The notes beneath the pieces are model-generated. The model searched no databases. It was not told the origin of the DNA and was given only the letters and a program-made list of their open reading frames with translations. From assembly GCA_963756525.1 (NCBI GenBank), contig CAVWNR010000009.1:620001-684000 (forward strand): a stretch of DNA of 64,000 nt, in the 5' to 3' direction. Below, one piece after another: positions 24,428 through 33,038 of this stretch (position 1 is its first letter; every line of letters starts with the position of its first letter). The DNA comes from CAVWNR01 sp963756525. Lineage in GTDB: Bacteria; Actinomycetota; Actinomycetes; Mycobacteriales; Jatrophihabitantaceae. Both the position numbers and the translations under genes were made by a program.

Positions 24428-24441
24428 GGTCTCTTGCGAGG

Positions 24442-25161
24442 TCAGACCGCTGCCGCGGTGTCCTCCAGCATGTGGCGGGTGCGATTCGGGTCGACCGGGA
24501 TGCCCGGGCCCATCGTCGTGGCGAAGGTGACCTTCCTCAGGTACCGGCCCTTCGCCGCCGACGGCTTGGCGCGCAGCACCTCGTCCAGCGCGGCGGCGTA
24601 GTTCTCCACCAGGTCCTGCGTGCTGAACGACGCCTTGCCGATCACCAGGTGCAGGTTGGACTGCTTGTCGACCCGGAAGCTGATCTTGCCGCCCTTGATG
24701 TCGGTAACCGCCTTGGCGACGTCGGCCGTGACGGTGCCGGTCTTCGGGTTCGGCATCAGCCCTCGCGGACCGAGGATGCGGGCGATCCGGCCGACCTTGG
24801 CCATCTGGTCGGGTGTGGCGATCGCGGCGTCGAAGTCCAGGAACCCCTCCTGAATCGCCGCGATCAGGTCATCGCTGCCGACCCGGTCGGCGCCGGCGGC
24901 CTCGGCCTCGGCCGCCTTCTCACCGGTGGCGAAGACGATCACCCGGGCGGTCTTGCCCGTGCCGTGTGGCAGGCTCACCGTGCCGCGCACCATCTGATCG
25001 GCCTTGCGCGGGTCGACGCCGAGCCGCAGCGCGACCTCGACGGTGCCGTCGAACTTGGTGGGCGAGGTCTCCTTGGCCAGGTTGGCCGCCTCCATCGGCG
25101 AATACACCTTGCCGGCCTCGACCAGCTCGGCGGCCTGGCGGTAGCCCTTGCTGTGCTTCAT
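24442..25161 (-). CDS. rplA: 50S ribosomal protein L1
   Basis: The 239-residue protein is full length. MKHSKGYRQAAELVEAGKVY, FDGTVEVALRLGVDPRKADQ and the GRIARILGPRGLMPNPKTGT signature identify L1, which builds the ribosomal L1 stalk. A GGAGAG site precedes ATG 25161. It is 77 bases downstream of rplK, with a palindromic element in the spacer, and is closed by the hairpin at 24389-24427. Confidence 0.97.
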   Translation of the reverse strand: MKHSKGYRQAAELVEAGKVYSPMEAANLAKETSPTKFDGTVEVALRLGVDPRKADQMVRGTVSLPHGTGKTARVIVFATGEKAAEAEAAGADRVGSDDLIAAIQEGFLDFDAAIATPDQMAKVGRIARILGPRGLMPNPKTGTVTADVAKAVTDIKGGKISFRVDKQSNLHLVIGKASFSTQDLVENYAAALDEVLRAKPSAAKGRYLRKVTFATTMGPGIPVDPNRTRHMLEDTAAAV

Positions 25162-25177
25162 CTCTCTCCTTCACCCA

Positions 25178-25225
25178 CGCTTTTGGCAGGTTGGGACCTT
25201 ATCCGGCCCCGATCTGCCAAAAGCG
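25178..25225. repeat. Dispersed palindrome (CGCTTTTGGCAG family), copy 1
   Basis: CGCTTTTGGCAG (25178-25189) and its exact complement (25214-25225) flank a 24-base loop in the rplK-rplA spacer. The same arms form a longer stem at 50882-50929. Confidence 0.8.
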
Positions 25226-25238
25226 AAACAAAGTTGGG

Positions 25239-25670
25239 TCAGCCCTCGACGGTGATGCCCATCGACCGGGCGGTGCCGGCAATGATCTTGGCGGCCGCTT
25301 CCACGTCGTTGGCGTTGAGGTCTTCCATCTTGGTCTGCGCGATCTCGCGGACCTGGTCCATCGTGACCTTGGCGACCTTCGTCTTGTGCGGCTCGCCGCT
25401 GCCCTTCTCGGCGCCGGCGGCCTTCAGCAGCAGCCGGGCGGCCGGCGGGGTCTTGGTGACGAAGGTGAACGAGCGGTCCTCGTAGACCGAGATCTCGACC
25501 GGGACGATCTGCCCGCGCTGCGATTCGGTGGCCGCGTTGTACGCCCTGCAGAACTCCATGATGTTGACGCCGTGCTGGCCGAGCGCCGGACCGACCGGCG
25601 GGGCCGGGTTGGCGGCGCCGGCCTGGATCTGCAGCTTGACGACGGCGGCGAGCTTCTTCTTGGGTGGCAT
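25239..25670 (-). CDS. rplK: 50S ribosomal protein L11
   Basis: The 143-residue protein begins [20 protein letters not shown] and contains [20 protein letters not shown], the thiostrepton-contacting L11 N-domain, then the C-terminal rRNA-binding domain ([19 protein letters not shown]). The first prolines include the conserved [10 protein letters not shown] segment. It lies 14 bases downstream of nusG and is probably transcribed with rplA. Confidence 0.97.
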
Positions 25671-25684
25671 GTGCTCTCTCTGTC

Positions 25685-26689
25685 TTAGATCTTGGCTACC
25701 TGGCTGAACGACAGCTCGACGGGCGTCTCGCGGCCGAAGATCGATACCAGCACCTGCAGCTTCTGGTGCAGCGGGTCGATCTCGTTGATGGTGGCGGGCA
25801 GGGTGGCGAACGGGCCGTCCATGACGGTGATCGACTCGCCGACGGTGAAGTCGACGACCTCGACCTTCGGCTTTTCCGCCGTCGCCGCGGTGCCGCCCTT
25901 GGCGACGGCGGCGGCGCGCTGGGTGGCCGGCGCGAGGATCTTCACGACCTCATCGATCGACAGCGGGGACGGCCGGGACGTCGCCCCGACGAACCCGGTG
26001 ACGCCCGGGGTGTTGCGCACGGCACCCCACGACTCGTCGTTGAGGTCCATCCGCACCAGGATGTAGCCGGGGAACACCTTGCGCTGTACCTGCTGGCGCT
26101 TGCCGTTCTTGATCTCGACGACGTCCTCGGTGGGCACCTCCACCTGGAAGATGTAGTCCTCCATGTCCAGGCTCTGGATGCGACTTTCCAGGTTCGCCTT
26201 CACCTTGTTCTCGTAGCCGGCGTAGGAGTGCACGACGTACCAGTCGCCGAACTGGCTGCGCAGCTCACGGCGCAGCGTCTCGGTCGGGTCCTCCTCGGCC
26301 GTATCGCTCTCCTCGGCGCCGGGCTCGGCGGCGTCGGCGCCCGGCTCGATGGTCTCGACGGTCTCGACGGTCTCGACGGGTCGCGTGGTCTCATCGGGTT
26401 CGGCTGTCTCGAGCGGCTCGACGGGCTCCGCCGAAGCGATCGGCGTGGCCGCCTCGGCCTCGGCCTCGACCTCGGCGTCCGCGTCCAGAGCCGGCCGGTC
26501 CTCGATGTCGGCGACCGCCTCGGCCTCGGCGAGCCGCTCGGCCTCGATCTCGTCGGCACCGAGCAGCCGGGCCGCCGCGGCAAGGTCGGCCGCGTCCGTG
26601 CGGGGCCTCGCCTCGCCGAACGGGCTGCGCAGCTCGGCGCGCTCGTCGTCGTCGGCAAAGTCGCCGGGCACGCTCTCGTAGTCGGACAC
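25685..26689 (-). CDS. nusG: Transcription termination/antitermination protein NusG
   Basis: The 334-residue protein has the NGN domain from about residue 148 (GDWYVVHSYAGYENKVKANL, then VFPGYILVRMDL) and a C-terminal KOW domain (FTVGESITVMDGPFATLP). NusG binds RNA polymerase and couples it to Rho and the ribosome. The N-terminal ~147 residues are an acidic low-complexity extension rich in E, A and D, with a short VETVETVET repeat. This is long even for actinobacteria. I choose GTG 26689 (VSDYESVPGD); the frame open to 26881 runs antisense into secE sense territory and is a shadow. Confidence 0.95.
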   Translation of the reverse strand: MSDYESVPGDFADDDERAELRSPFGEARPRTDAADLAAAARLLGADEIEAERLAEAEAVADIEDRPALDADAEVEAEAEAATPIASAEPVEPLETAEPDETTRPVETVETVETIEPGADAAEPGAEESDTAEEDPTETLRRELRSQFGDWYVVHSYAGYENKVKANLESRIQSLDMEDYIFQVEVPTEDVVEIKNGKRQQVQRKVFPGYILVRMDLNDESWGAVRNTPGVTGFVGATSRPSPLSIDEVVKILAPATQRAAAVAKGGTAATAEKPKVEVVDFTVGESITVMDGPFATLPATINEIDPLHQKLQVLVSIFGRETPVELSFSQVAKI

Positions 26690-26754
26690 TCTCTCTCTTT
26701 CCCTGTTGCTCCTGCTGGCCGTCACCGCGCCCGGCGGGGGTGCGGCGGCAGCCG

Positions 26755-26991
26755 TCAGCCGAATACCTCCAGCACGGCCTTGGCGAACCCGATGTCCAGG
26801 CCGGCCACGATGGCCACGATGATCGCCACGAAGATGATCACGACGATGGTGTAGGTGACGAGCTCCTTGCGCGTCGGCCACAGGACCTTGCGCATCTCCG
26901 AGATGATCTCGCGGATGTAACGCCCAAGCCGCCCTCCGGGCCCGCTGCTCGGGGGACGCGGAGTCGCAGTCTCGATGCGAGTCTGTGTCAC
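26755..26991 (-). CDS. secE: Preprotein translocase subunit SecE
   Basis: The 78-residue protein has a short basic N-terminus, the amphipathic helix EIISEMRKVLWPTRKELVTY characteristic of SecE, and one membrane helix (TIVVIIFVAIIVAIVAGLDI). SecE clamps the SecY channel. It starts at GTG 26991 and precedes nusG by 65 bases, the usual secE-nusG order, with tRNA-Trp just upstream. Confidence 0.95.
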   Translation of the reverse strand: MTQTRIETATPRPPSSGPGGRLGRYIREIISEMRKVLWPTRKELVTYTIVVIIFVAIIVAIVAGLDIGFAKAVLEVFG

Positions 26992-27078
26992 GCCGTCTCC
27001 TCTCGGATGCTCATGGGGCCGGGCGGCCCGCTGGTTCGCCGGCGCGCCGCCGGCCGGTTGGCGCGCTGTCGCTCACCG

Positions 27079-27151
27079 CAGGGGCGACAGGACTCGAACC
27101 TGCAACCGCCGGTTTTGGAGACCGGTGCTCTACCAATTGAGCCACGCCCCT
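27079..27151 (-). tRNA. tRNA-Trp (CCA anticodon)
   Basis: A 73-nt cloverleaf with acceptor AGGGGCG/CGCCCCT, anticodon loop CTCCAAA (CCA) and T-arm GGTTCGAATCC. The discriminator is G and the 3' CCA is not encoded. It lies directly upstream of secE, as in other actinobacteria. Confidence 0.95.
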
Positions 27152-27314
27152 AGGGGAACCTGGGTACAGCACCGCCTGCCCAGCCGGCGCTTGCGCGCAT
27201 GCTGACGCAAGGCCGCGATGGACCCCGTCGTGTGAGTGTACGGGCCTCGGTCGTGTGCCTCCAACCCGTGCCAGCTACCCGTCACCGCGTTCCCTCTGCC
27301 GCCGGGGTGCGACC

Positions 27315-28517
27315 ATGGTGGTCATGGGCACCCGGATCTCGGACCGCATCGCCGCCATCGCCGAATCGGCCACGCTCGCCGTCGACGCCAAGGCCAAGGC
27401 GCTCAAGGCCGCCGGCCGGCCGGTGATCGGCTTCGGCGCCGGCGAGCCGGACTTCCCGACGCCCGACTACATCGTCGAGGCCGCGGTCGAGGCGGCCCGC
27501 CAGCCCAAGTACCACCGCTACACGCCGGTCGCCGGGCTCCCGGAGCTGCGCGAGGCGGTCGCCGCCAAGACCGCACGCCACACCGGCTACCCGGTCGACG
27601 CCAGCCAGGTGCTGGTCACCAACGGCGGCAAGCAGGCCGTCTACAACGCGTTCGCCACGTTGCTCGACCCGGGCGACGAAGTGCTGCTCATCGCGCCGTA
27701 CTGGACGACCTACCCGGAGGCGATCAAGCTCGCCGGCGGCGTCCCGGTAGAGGTGCTCACCGACGAGACGTCCGGCTACCTGGCGACGGTCGAGCAGCTC
27801 GATGCTGCCCGCACCGACCGCACCAAAGTGCTGCTGTTCGTCTCCCCGTCCAACCCCACCGGCGCCGTCTACCCGCCGGAGCAGGTCGAGGCGATCGGCC
27901 GGTGGGCCGCCGAGCACGGACTGTGGACGATCACGGACGAGATCTACGAGCATCTCGTCTACGGTGATGCGCGGATGACGTCGATCGCGCACACCGCCGG
28001 CGAGAAGGTGGTCGTGCTCAACGGGGTGGCCAAGACCTACGCGATGACCGGCTGGCGGGTCGGCTGGCTGATCGGCCCGGCCGATGTGGTCAAGGCGGCG
28101 ACGAACCTGCAGTCGCACTCGACCTCGAACGTCAACAACATCGCCCAGATGGCCGCGCTGGCCGCGGTGAGCGGCGACCTCTCGGCGGTGGCGGCGATGC
28201 GCGAGGCGTTCGACCGGCGCCGGCGGACGATCGTGGGCATGCTCAGCGAGATCCCGGGGATCGTCTGCCCCGAACCGCAGGGCGCGTTCTACGTCTACCC
28301 GTCGGTGAAGGGGCTGATCGGGCGGCCGCTGCGCGGACGGGCGGCGAGGACGTCTGCCGAGCTGGCCGCCCTCATCCTGGACGAGGCGGAGGTGGCCATC
28401 GTCCCCGGCGAGGCGTTCGGCACGCCCGGCTACGCGCGGCTTTCCTACGCGCTGGGTGACGACGACCTAGCCGAGGGCATCGGCCGGATCGCCAAGCTGG
28501 TCGCCGACGCCGGCTGA
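27315..28517 (+). CDS. Aspartate-type class I aminotransferase
   Basis: The 400-residue protein contains VIGFGAGEPDFPTPDYI, the VSPSNPTGAVY substrate/PLP segment, an aspartate in TITDEIYEHLVY and the lysine region NGVAKTYAMTGWRVGW. This is the family Ib aspartate/prephenate aminotransferase group. In actinobacteria the gene beside tRNA-Trp-secE-nusG is usually annotated as aspartate aminotransferase. ATG 27315 is the preferred start; ATG 27324 is also possible. It is transcribed away from the tRNA. Confidence 0.88.
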   Translation: MVVMGTRISDRIAAIAESATLAVDAKAKALKAAGRPVIGFGAGEPDFPTPDYIVEAAVEAARQPKYHRYTPVAGLPELREAVAAKTARHTGYPVDASQVLVTNGGKQAVYNAFATLLDPGDEVLLIAPYWTTYPEAIKLAGGVPVEVLTDETSGYLATVEQLDAARTDRTKVLLFVSPSNPTGAVYPPEQVEAIGRWAAEHGLWTITDEIYEHLVYGDARMTSIAHTAGEKVVVLNGVAKTYAMTGWRVGWLIGPADVVKAATNLQSHSTSNVNNIAQMAALAAVSGDLSAVAAMREAFDRRRRTIVGMLSEIPGIVCPEPQGAFYVYPSVKGLIGRPLRGRAARTSAELAALILDEAEVAIVPGEAFGTPGYARLSYALGDDDLAEGIGRIAKLVADAG

Positions 28518-28526
28518 GCCCGCCGT

Positions 28527-28943
28527 TCAGTCGGCCAGTCGGACCACCGCGCGGGAACGAGCCAGCACCGTCTGCCCGTCGACGGTGGCCGTCAGGTCGA
28601 GCTCGGCCCGCGCGTCGTCCTTCGAGCGGACCGTCGCGCTGACGTCCACAGTGGTGCCGTCCGGGTCGGGCACCACTACCGGCCGGGTGAAGCGCACCGC
28701 GTAGTCGAGCACGGCGCCGGGGTCGCCCACCCAGTCGGTGACCACCCGGATGGCCAGCCCCATGGTGAACATGCCGTGCGCGATCACGTCCGGCAGGCCG
28801 GCGGACCGGGCGACCCGCTCGTTCCAGTGGATGATGTTGAAGTCACCCGACGCGCCGGCGTAGCGGACCAGGTCGACGCGGTGCACCGGGAAGCTCTGCG
28901 CCGGCAGCTGCTCGCCGACCTCCACCTCGTCGTATCGCTTCAT
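28527..28943 (-). CDS. MaoC-fold (R)-hydratase, HadB-like
   Basis: The 138-residue protein is a single hotdog domain with the hydratase motif: YAGASGDFNIIHWNERVA supplies the catalytic Asp and His, and GLPDVIAHGMFTMGLAIRVV the conserved glycine-rich helix. It overlaps the upstream partner by four bases (ATGA). The pair resembles mycobacterial HadA-HadB, the 3-hydroxyacyl-thioester dehydratase heterodimer, with this subunit carrying the catalytic residues. The acyl substrate here is unknown. Confidence 0.85.
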   Translation of the reverse strand: MKRYDEVEVGEQLPAQSFPVHRVDLVRYAGASGDFNIIHWNERVARSAGLPDVIAHGMFTMGLAIRVVTDWVGDPGAVLDYAVRFTRPVVVPDPDGTTVDVSATVRSKDDARAELDLTATVDGQTVLARSRAVVRLAD

Positions 28944-29389
28944 TCAGCGGTCCCGCGGGCGACGAGGGTCGAGTAGGCGGTGGCGACCAGCTCGCCGTCC
29001 TCGGTGCGGACCTCGCCCCTCGTGGTGACCATGTCGTTGCCGGCGACGGAGCGGATGTTCTCCACCGAGACCACCACCGACACCCGGTCCCCGGCACGCA
29101 GCGGCCGCTCGTGGACGAAGCGCTGCTCGCCGTGCACGACCTTCGAGTAGTCGAGCCCCAGCTGGGGGTCGAATGCGACCTGGTAGCCGGCCTGCATGGT
29201 CATCACGATGGCGAACGTCGGCGGCGCGATCACGTCCGGGTAGCCGAGCGCCTTCGCGGCGGCGGGCTCGCGGTAGACGGGGTTGGGGTCGCCGATCGCC
29301 TCGGCGAACTCTCGGATCTTCTCCCGCCCGACCTCGTAGGGCGGCGTCGGCGGGTAGACCCGTCCGACGAATGACTGGTCCAGGGACAT
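28940..29389 (-). CDS. MaoC N-terminal-type hydratase subunit, UPF0336/HadA-like
   Basis: The 149-residue protein begins MSLDQSFVGRVYPPTPPYEV, typical of the UPF0336/FAS1-dehydratase-like family that pairs with a catalytic MaoC protein. It has the hotdog-fold segment FAEAIGDPNPVYREPAAAKA and ENIRSVAGNDMVTTRGEVRT. It is 75 bases downstream of rpmG and translationally coupled to the HadB-like gene. This subunit likely stabilises and binds the acyl chain of the heterodimer. Confidence 0.85.
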   Translation of the reverse strand: MSLDQSFVGRVYPPTPPYEVGREKIREFAEAIGDPNPVYREPAAAKALGYPDVIAPPTFAIVMTMQAGYQVAFDPQLGLDYSKVVHGEQRFVHERPLRAGDRVSVVVSVENIRSVAGNDMVTTRGEVRTEDGELVATAYSTLVARGTAE

Positions 29390-29464
29390 GCCTGGAACCT
29401 AGCCCACGTCCAGTCGGGCATGCAGCGGACCCGCGAACGCGCCCAGGGAGCGGGGCCGCCGGAG

Positions 29465-29629
29465 TCAGCGGGTCTCGCGGTGCTCGGTATGCCGGCCGCA
29501 GTTGGGGCAGAACTTCTTCATCGTCAACCGGTCCGGGTCGTTGCGCCGGTTCTTCTTGGTGATGTAGTTGCGGTGCTTGCACTCCTGACAGGCCAGGGTG
29601 ATCTTGGGTCGGACTTCAGTGGCTGCCAC
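29465..29629 (-). CDS. rpmG: 50S ribosomal protein L33
   Basis: This 54-residue protein starts at GTG 29629 (VAATEVRPKITLACQECKHR) with AAAGG upstream. It carries two CxxC pairs (C14-C17 and C41-C44), so it is the zinc-binding form. Motifs NYITKKNRRNDPDRLTMKKF and CPNCGRHTEHRETR are diagnostic. It lies directly downstream of tRNA-Met and upstream of the HadA-like gene, the standard actinobacterial order. Confidence 0.96.
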   Translation of the reverse strand: MAATEVRPKITLACQECKHRNYITKKNRRNDPDRLTMKKFCPNCGRHTEHRETR

Positions 29630-29662
29630 GGGAGTCGCCTTTCACATCGGGTTCGAACGCGG

Positions 29663-29736
29663 TAGCGAGGGCCGGATTTGAACCGGCGACACAGCGATTA
29701 TGAGCCGCTTGCTCTGCCAGACTGAGCTACCCCGCC
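29663..29736 (-). tRNA. tRNA-Met (CAT anticodon, elongator)
   Basis: A 74-nt cloverleaf with anticodon loop CTCATAA, D-arm TAGCTCAGTCTGGCAGAGCA and T-arm GGTTCAAATCC. The acceptor stem (GGCGGGG/CCTCGCT) is fully paired if two G.T wobbles are allowed, unlike the unpaired first position of initiator tRNA. CCA is not encoded. Confidence 0.93.
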
Positions 29737-29749
29737 GCTGCACGATCAG

Positions 29750-29822
29750 AGCCCCCTTACGGAATCGAACCGTAGACCTTCTCCTTACCATGGAGACGCT
29801 CTGCCGACTGAGCTAAGGGGGC
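29750..29822 (-). tRNA. tRNA-Thr (GGT anticodon)
   Basis: A 73-nt cloverleaf with acceptor GCCCCCT/AGGGGGC, anticodon loop ATGGTAA (GGT) and T-arm GGTTCGATTCC. It is 13 bases upstream of tRNA-Met and probably on the same transcript. Confidence 0.95.
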
Positions 29823-30003
29823 AGCGCACGGACCGCTTGAGGCCGCAGGTGCCGACCGACGAGCTTACACGACGGACCGCGCACGTCCCGATGTCGTTGC
29901 CTCCGATAGAGACGCGCGCCACCCGCCGAGATGTTGGCAACAGCGCACCGCGCGGGCCAGACTCGGGCACGGGTGCCGCGTGAGGCATCGGTGAGGAGTC
30001 GGC

Positions 30004-30294
30004 ATGGCCCAGACCGCTGAGCTGAGCACGCTGCATCGCACGCTCGAGCAGTTGCGCAGCTGCGTCGACGAGCTGCGCGGTCGGTACGGCGACATCCCCG
30101 CGGTCAAGCGCCTCGTCGGCGACGTCGACCGGATGAGCATCGACGCGTCCGAGCTGGAGTCGCTGCCGACGTTCGTGACGCCTGCCGCGCCCGGCGGCGT
30201 CACCGTCATCCCGGACGAGCCGCTCGACCCGGCGCTGTGGGCGGATGCGGATGACGAGGGGCTCGGCGGCTACCACCGCGGTGGCGGGTCATGA
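30004..30294 (+). CDS. Small conserved protein leading the Sdh1 operon
   Basis: The 96-residue protein starts at ATG 30004. It has a helical N-terminus (STLHRTLEQLRSCVDELRGR), an acidic middle and no membrane segment. Its stop overlaps the start of the membrane-anchor gene (ATGA). A similarly sized uncharacterised gene (Rv0250c) precedes the Sdh1 genes Rv0249c-Rv0247c in Mycobacterium tuberculosis, so this is likely the same conserved neighbour. Its role is unknown; assembly or regulation of the complex is a guess from position only. Confidence 0.7.
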   Translation: MAQTAELSTLHRTLEQLRSCVDELRGRYGDIPAVKRLVGDVDRMSIDASELESLPTFVTPAAPGGVTVIPDEPLDPALWADADDEGLGGYHRGGGS

Positions 30295-31109
30295 CGCGCA
30301 CCGTCGAGCCGGCTGCCGGCGTCGCGGCGCCGGGCCGGGCCCGGATCACCGCCCGGACCCTGCGAATCGACCGCTGGTGGGTGCAGCCGCTGGTCACCGT
30401 CGTGCTGCTCTGCATTTGGGTGATCTACGCGGTGGTGCGCACGATGACCCAGCGCGACTACTTCGTCGAGCGCTACCACTACCTGTCGCCGTTCTCCTCA
30501 CCGTGCATCACCGCCTCGTGCCCGCCGCCGGCGCGTGACTTCGGGATCTGGTTCGGACACTTCCCGCCGTTCATGCCGTTGGCGATCGTCTCACTGCCCT
30601 TCCTGCTCGGCTTCCGGCTCTCCTGTTACTACTACCGCAAGGCTTACTACCGCTCGTTCTGGCTTTCCCCGCCCGCCTGCGCGGTGGCCGAGCCCCGCGG
30701 CCGATACACCGGCGAGACCCGGTTCCCGCTGATCATTCAGAACCTGCACCGGTACTTCTTCTACGTCGCGGTGCTGATCTCACTGGTGAATACCTGGGAC
30801 GTCATCCGCGCGTTCCAGGGTGGCGACGGCGGGATCGGGCTGGGCCTCGGCACGCTGATCATGTTGGCCAACGTGCTGCTGCTCTGGGGTTACACGCTGG
30901 GCTGTCACGCCTGCCGGCACATCACCGGCGGCCGGCTCAAACACTTTTCCGCCCATCCGCTGCGCTACCAGGCCTGGACGCTGGTCTCCAAGCTCAACGC
31001 TCGGCACATGCAGTTCGCCTGGACGACGCTGGCCACGTTGATGATCACCGACGGCTACATCGCGCTGGTTTCCGCCGGCGTGTTCAGCGACCCGCGCATC
31101 TTCAACTAG
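30291..31109 (+). CDS. Succinate dehydrogenase Sdh1-type membrane anchor
   Basis: The 272-residue protein has five to six membrane helices (for example WWVQPLVTVVLLCIWVIYAV, FPPFMPLAIVSLPFLLGF, YFFYVAVLISLV). It also has histidines in NLHRYFFY, LGCHACRHITGG and ARHMQFAWTT that could ligate heme b or line the quinone site. A loop with SSPCITASCPPPARDFG is typical of this actinobacterial anchor. It lies nine bases before sdhA. As part of an Sdh1-type complex it would pass electrons from succinate to menaquinone. Confidence 0.82.
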   Translation: MTRTVEPAAGVAAPGRARITARTLRIDRWWVQPLVTVVLLCIWVIYAVVRTMTQRDYFVERYHYLSPFSSPCITASCPPPARDFGIWFGHFPPFMPLAIVSLPFLLGFRLSCYYYRKAYYRSFWLSPPACAVAEPRGRYTGETRFPLIIQNLHRYFFYVAVLISLVNTWDVIRAFQGGDGGIGLGLGTLIMLANVLLLWGYTLGCHACRHITGGRLKHFSAHPLRYQAWTLVSKLNARHMQFAWTTLATLMITDGYIALVSAGVFSDPRIFN

Positions 31110-31118
31110 GACAACGTC

Positions 31119-33038
31119 ATGGCCGAGCTAGAGAAGCACAACTACGACGTTCTGATCGTCGGCGCCGGTGGCGCGGGGTTGCGGGCCGCGATCGCCGCGC
31201 GCGAGTCAGGCATGCGGGTGGCGATCGTCTGCAAGTCGCTGTTCGGCAAGGCGCACACGGTGATGGCCGAGGGCGGGATCGCCGCCTGCATGGGCAACGT
31301 CAACCCGCGTGACAACTGGCAGGTGCACTTCCGTGACACCATGCGCGGCGGCAAGTTCCTCAACTCGTGGCGGATGGCCGAGCTGCACGCCAAGGAGGCC
31401 CCGCAGCGGGTCTGGGAGCTGGAGACCTACGGGGCGCTGTTCGACCGCACCCGAGAGGGCAAGATCAGCCAGCGCAACTTCGGCGGTCACGAGTACCCGA
31501 GGCTGGCGCACGTCGGCGACCGCACCGGCCTCGAGCTCATCCGCACGCTGCAGCAGAAGATCGTCTCACTGCAGCAGGACGACGGCCGGGCCGACGGCGC
31601 CGGCGGGTTCTCCGACGGCAAGCTGAAGGTCTTCGCCGAGTGCACGATCACCGAGCTGCTCCGCGCGGCCGACGGCCGGATCGCCGGCGCGTTCGGGTAC
31701 TGGCGCGAGTCCGGCCGGTTCGTCGTCTTCCGGGCGCCGACGATCGTGCTCGCCACCGGAGGCATCGGCAAGTCGTTCAAGGTCACCTCCAACTCCTGGG
31801 AGTACACCGGCGACGGGCACGCGCTCGCGCTGCGGGCCGGCTCGACGCTGATCAACATGGAGTTCGTCCAGTTGCATCCGACGGGCATGGTCTGGCCGCC
31901 ATCGGTGAAGGGCATCCTCGTCACCGAGTCGGTGCGCGGCGACGGCGGCGTGCTGCGCAACGCCGAAGGCAAGCGGTTCATGTTCGACTACGTGCCGGAC
32001 GTCTTCCGCAAGCAGTACGCGGAGACCGAGGAGGAGGCCGACGCCTGGTACACCGACCCGGACAACAACCGCCGCCCGCCGGAACTGCTTCCGCGCGACG
32101 AGGTGGCCCGGGCCATCAACGCCGAAGCCAAGGCTGGCCGCGGCTCGCCGCACGGCGGGGTCTTCCTCGACATCGCCAGCCGCCGCCCGGCCGAGTGGAT
32201 CCTGTCCCGGCTGCCGTCGATGCACCACCAGTTCCTCGAGCTCGCCGACGTCGACATCACCAAGGAGCCGATGGAGGTCGGCCCCACCTGCCACTACGTG
32301 ATGGGCGGCGTGGAGGTCGACCCGGACACCGCCGCCGCGGCCCGGGTGCCGGGCTTGTTCGCGGCCGGCGAGGTCGCCGGCGGCATGCACGGGTCCAACC
32401 GGCTGGGCGGCAACTCACTGGGCGACCTGCTGGTATTCGGCAAGCGTGCCGGCGAGGGTGCAGCCGCGTACGTCGCGACGCTCGGCGGGCGGCATCCGGC
32501 GCTCACCGCGGAGCAGATCGACGCCGCCGGGCGCGACGCGCTGGCACCGTTCGATACCCCCGGCACCGACGGCGGCTTAGGAAACCCCTACACGCTGCAC
32601 CAGGAACTGCAGCAGACCATGACCGACCTGGTCGGCCTGATCCGCACGGCGGAGGAGATGCAGCAGGCGCTGGACAAGCTCGCCGAGCTTCGTTCGCGCG
32701 CGCAGAAGCTCTCCGTCGAGGGCCACCGCCAGTTCAATCCCGGCTGGCACCTGGCGCTGGACCTGCGCAACATGCTGCTGGTGAGCGAGTGCGTTGCCCG
32801 GTCGGCCCTCCTGCGGGAGGAGAGCCGCGGCGGGCACACCCGCGACGACTTTCCGGAGATGCAACCCGAGTGGCGCACCAAGATCTTGACCTGTGCGCTG
32901 GCCGGCGAGGCCATCGACGTCACCGAGCAGCAGAACCCGCCGATGCGCACCGAGCTGCTGGCCCTCTTCGACCGCGCCGAGCTTGGCAAGTACCTGACCG
33001 ACGAGGAGTTCGCCGCCCTGCCGAAAGAGGTGACATGA
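31119..33038 (+). CDS. sdhA: Succinate dehydrogenase/fumarate reductase flavoprotein subunit
   Basis: The 639-residue protein has the FAD-binding VLIVGAGGAGLRAAIAARES, the KAHTVMAEGGIAA motif whose histidine is the expected covalent FAD attachment site, TGEmpty-type HPTGMVWPPSVKGILVTES and the C-terminal NRLGGNSLGDLLVFGKRAG capping segment. It oxidises succinate to fumarate at the inner face of the membrane. The order anchor-flavoprotein-iron-sulfur protein matches the mycobacterial Sdh1 operon, a high-affinity enzyme used under energy limitation. Its stop codon overlaps a 20-codon ORF linking it to sdhB. Confidence 0.93.
   Translation: MAELEKHNYDVLIVGAGGAGLRAAIAARESGMRVAIVCKSLFGKAHTVMAEGGIAACMGNVNPRDNWQVHFRDTMRGGKFLNSWRMAELHAKEAPQRVWELETYGALFDRTREGKISQRNFGGHEYPRLAHVGDRTGLELIRTLQQKIVSLQQDDGRADGAGGFSDGKLKVFAECTITELLRAADGRIAGAFGYWRESGRFVVFRAPTIVLATGGIGKSFKVTSNSWEYTGDGHALALRAGSTLINMEFVQLHPTGMVWPPSVKGILVTESVRGDGGVLRNAEGKRFMFDYVPDVFRKQYAETEEEADAWYTDPDNNRRPPELLPRDEVARAINAEAKAGRGSPHGGVFLDIASRRPAEWILSRLPSMHHQFLELADVDITKEPMEVGPTCHYVMGGVEVDPDTAAAARVPGLFAAGEVAGGMHGSNRLGGNSLGDLLVFGKRAGEGAAAYVATLGGRHPALTAEQIDAAGRDALAPFDTPGTDGGLGNPYTLHQELQQTMTDLVGLIRTAEEMQQALDKLAELRSRAQKLSVEGHRQFNPGWHLALDLRNMLLVSECVARSALLREESRGGHTRDDFPEMQPEWRTKILTCALAGEAIDVTEQQNPPMRTELLALFDRAELGKYLTDEEFAALPKEVT

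Larger units (their letters stand above)
24098..24441. other. 344-bp structured region between rplA and the S8 operon
   Basis: No gene is seen. The region contains, in the direction of minus-strand transcription, the rplA terminator (24427-24389), a nested three-helix structure (24372-24284) and a 14-bp perfect palindrome (24255-24215), before the protease start at 24097. It must hold the promoter of the S8-sigma-CHAT operon. Confidence 0.7.
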
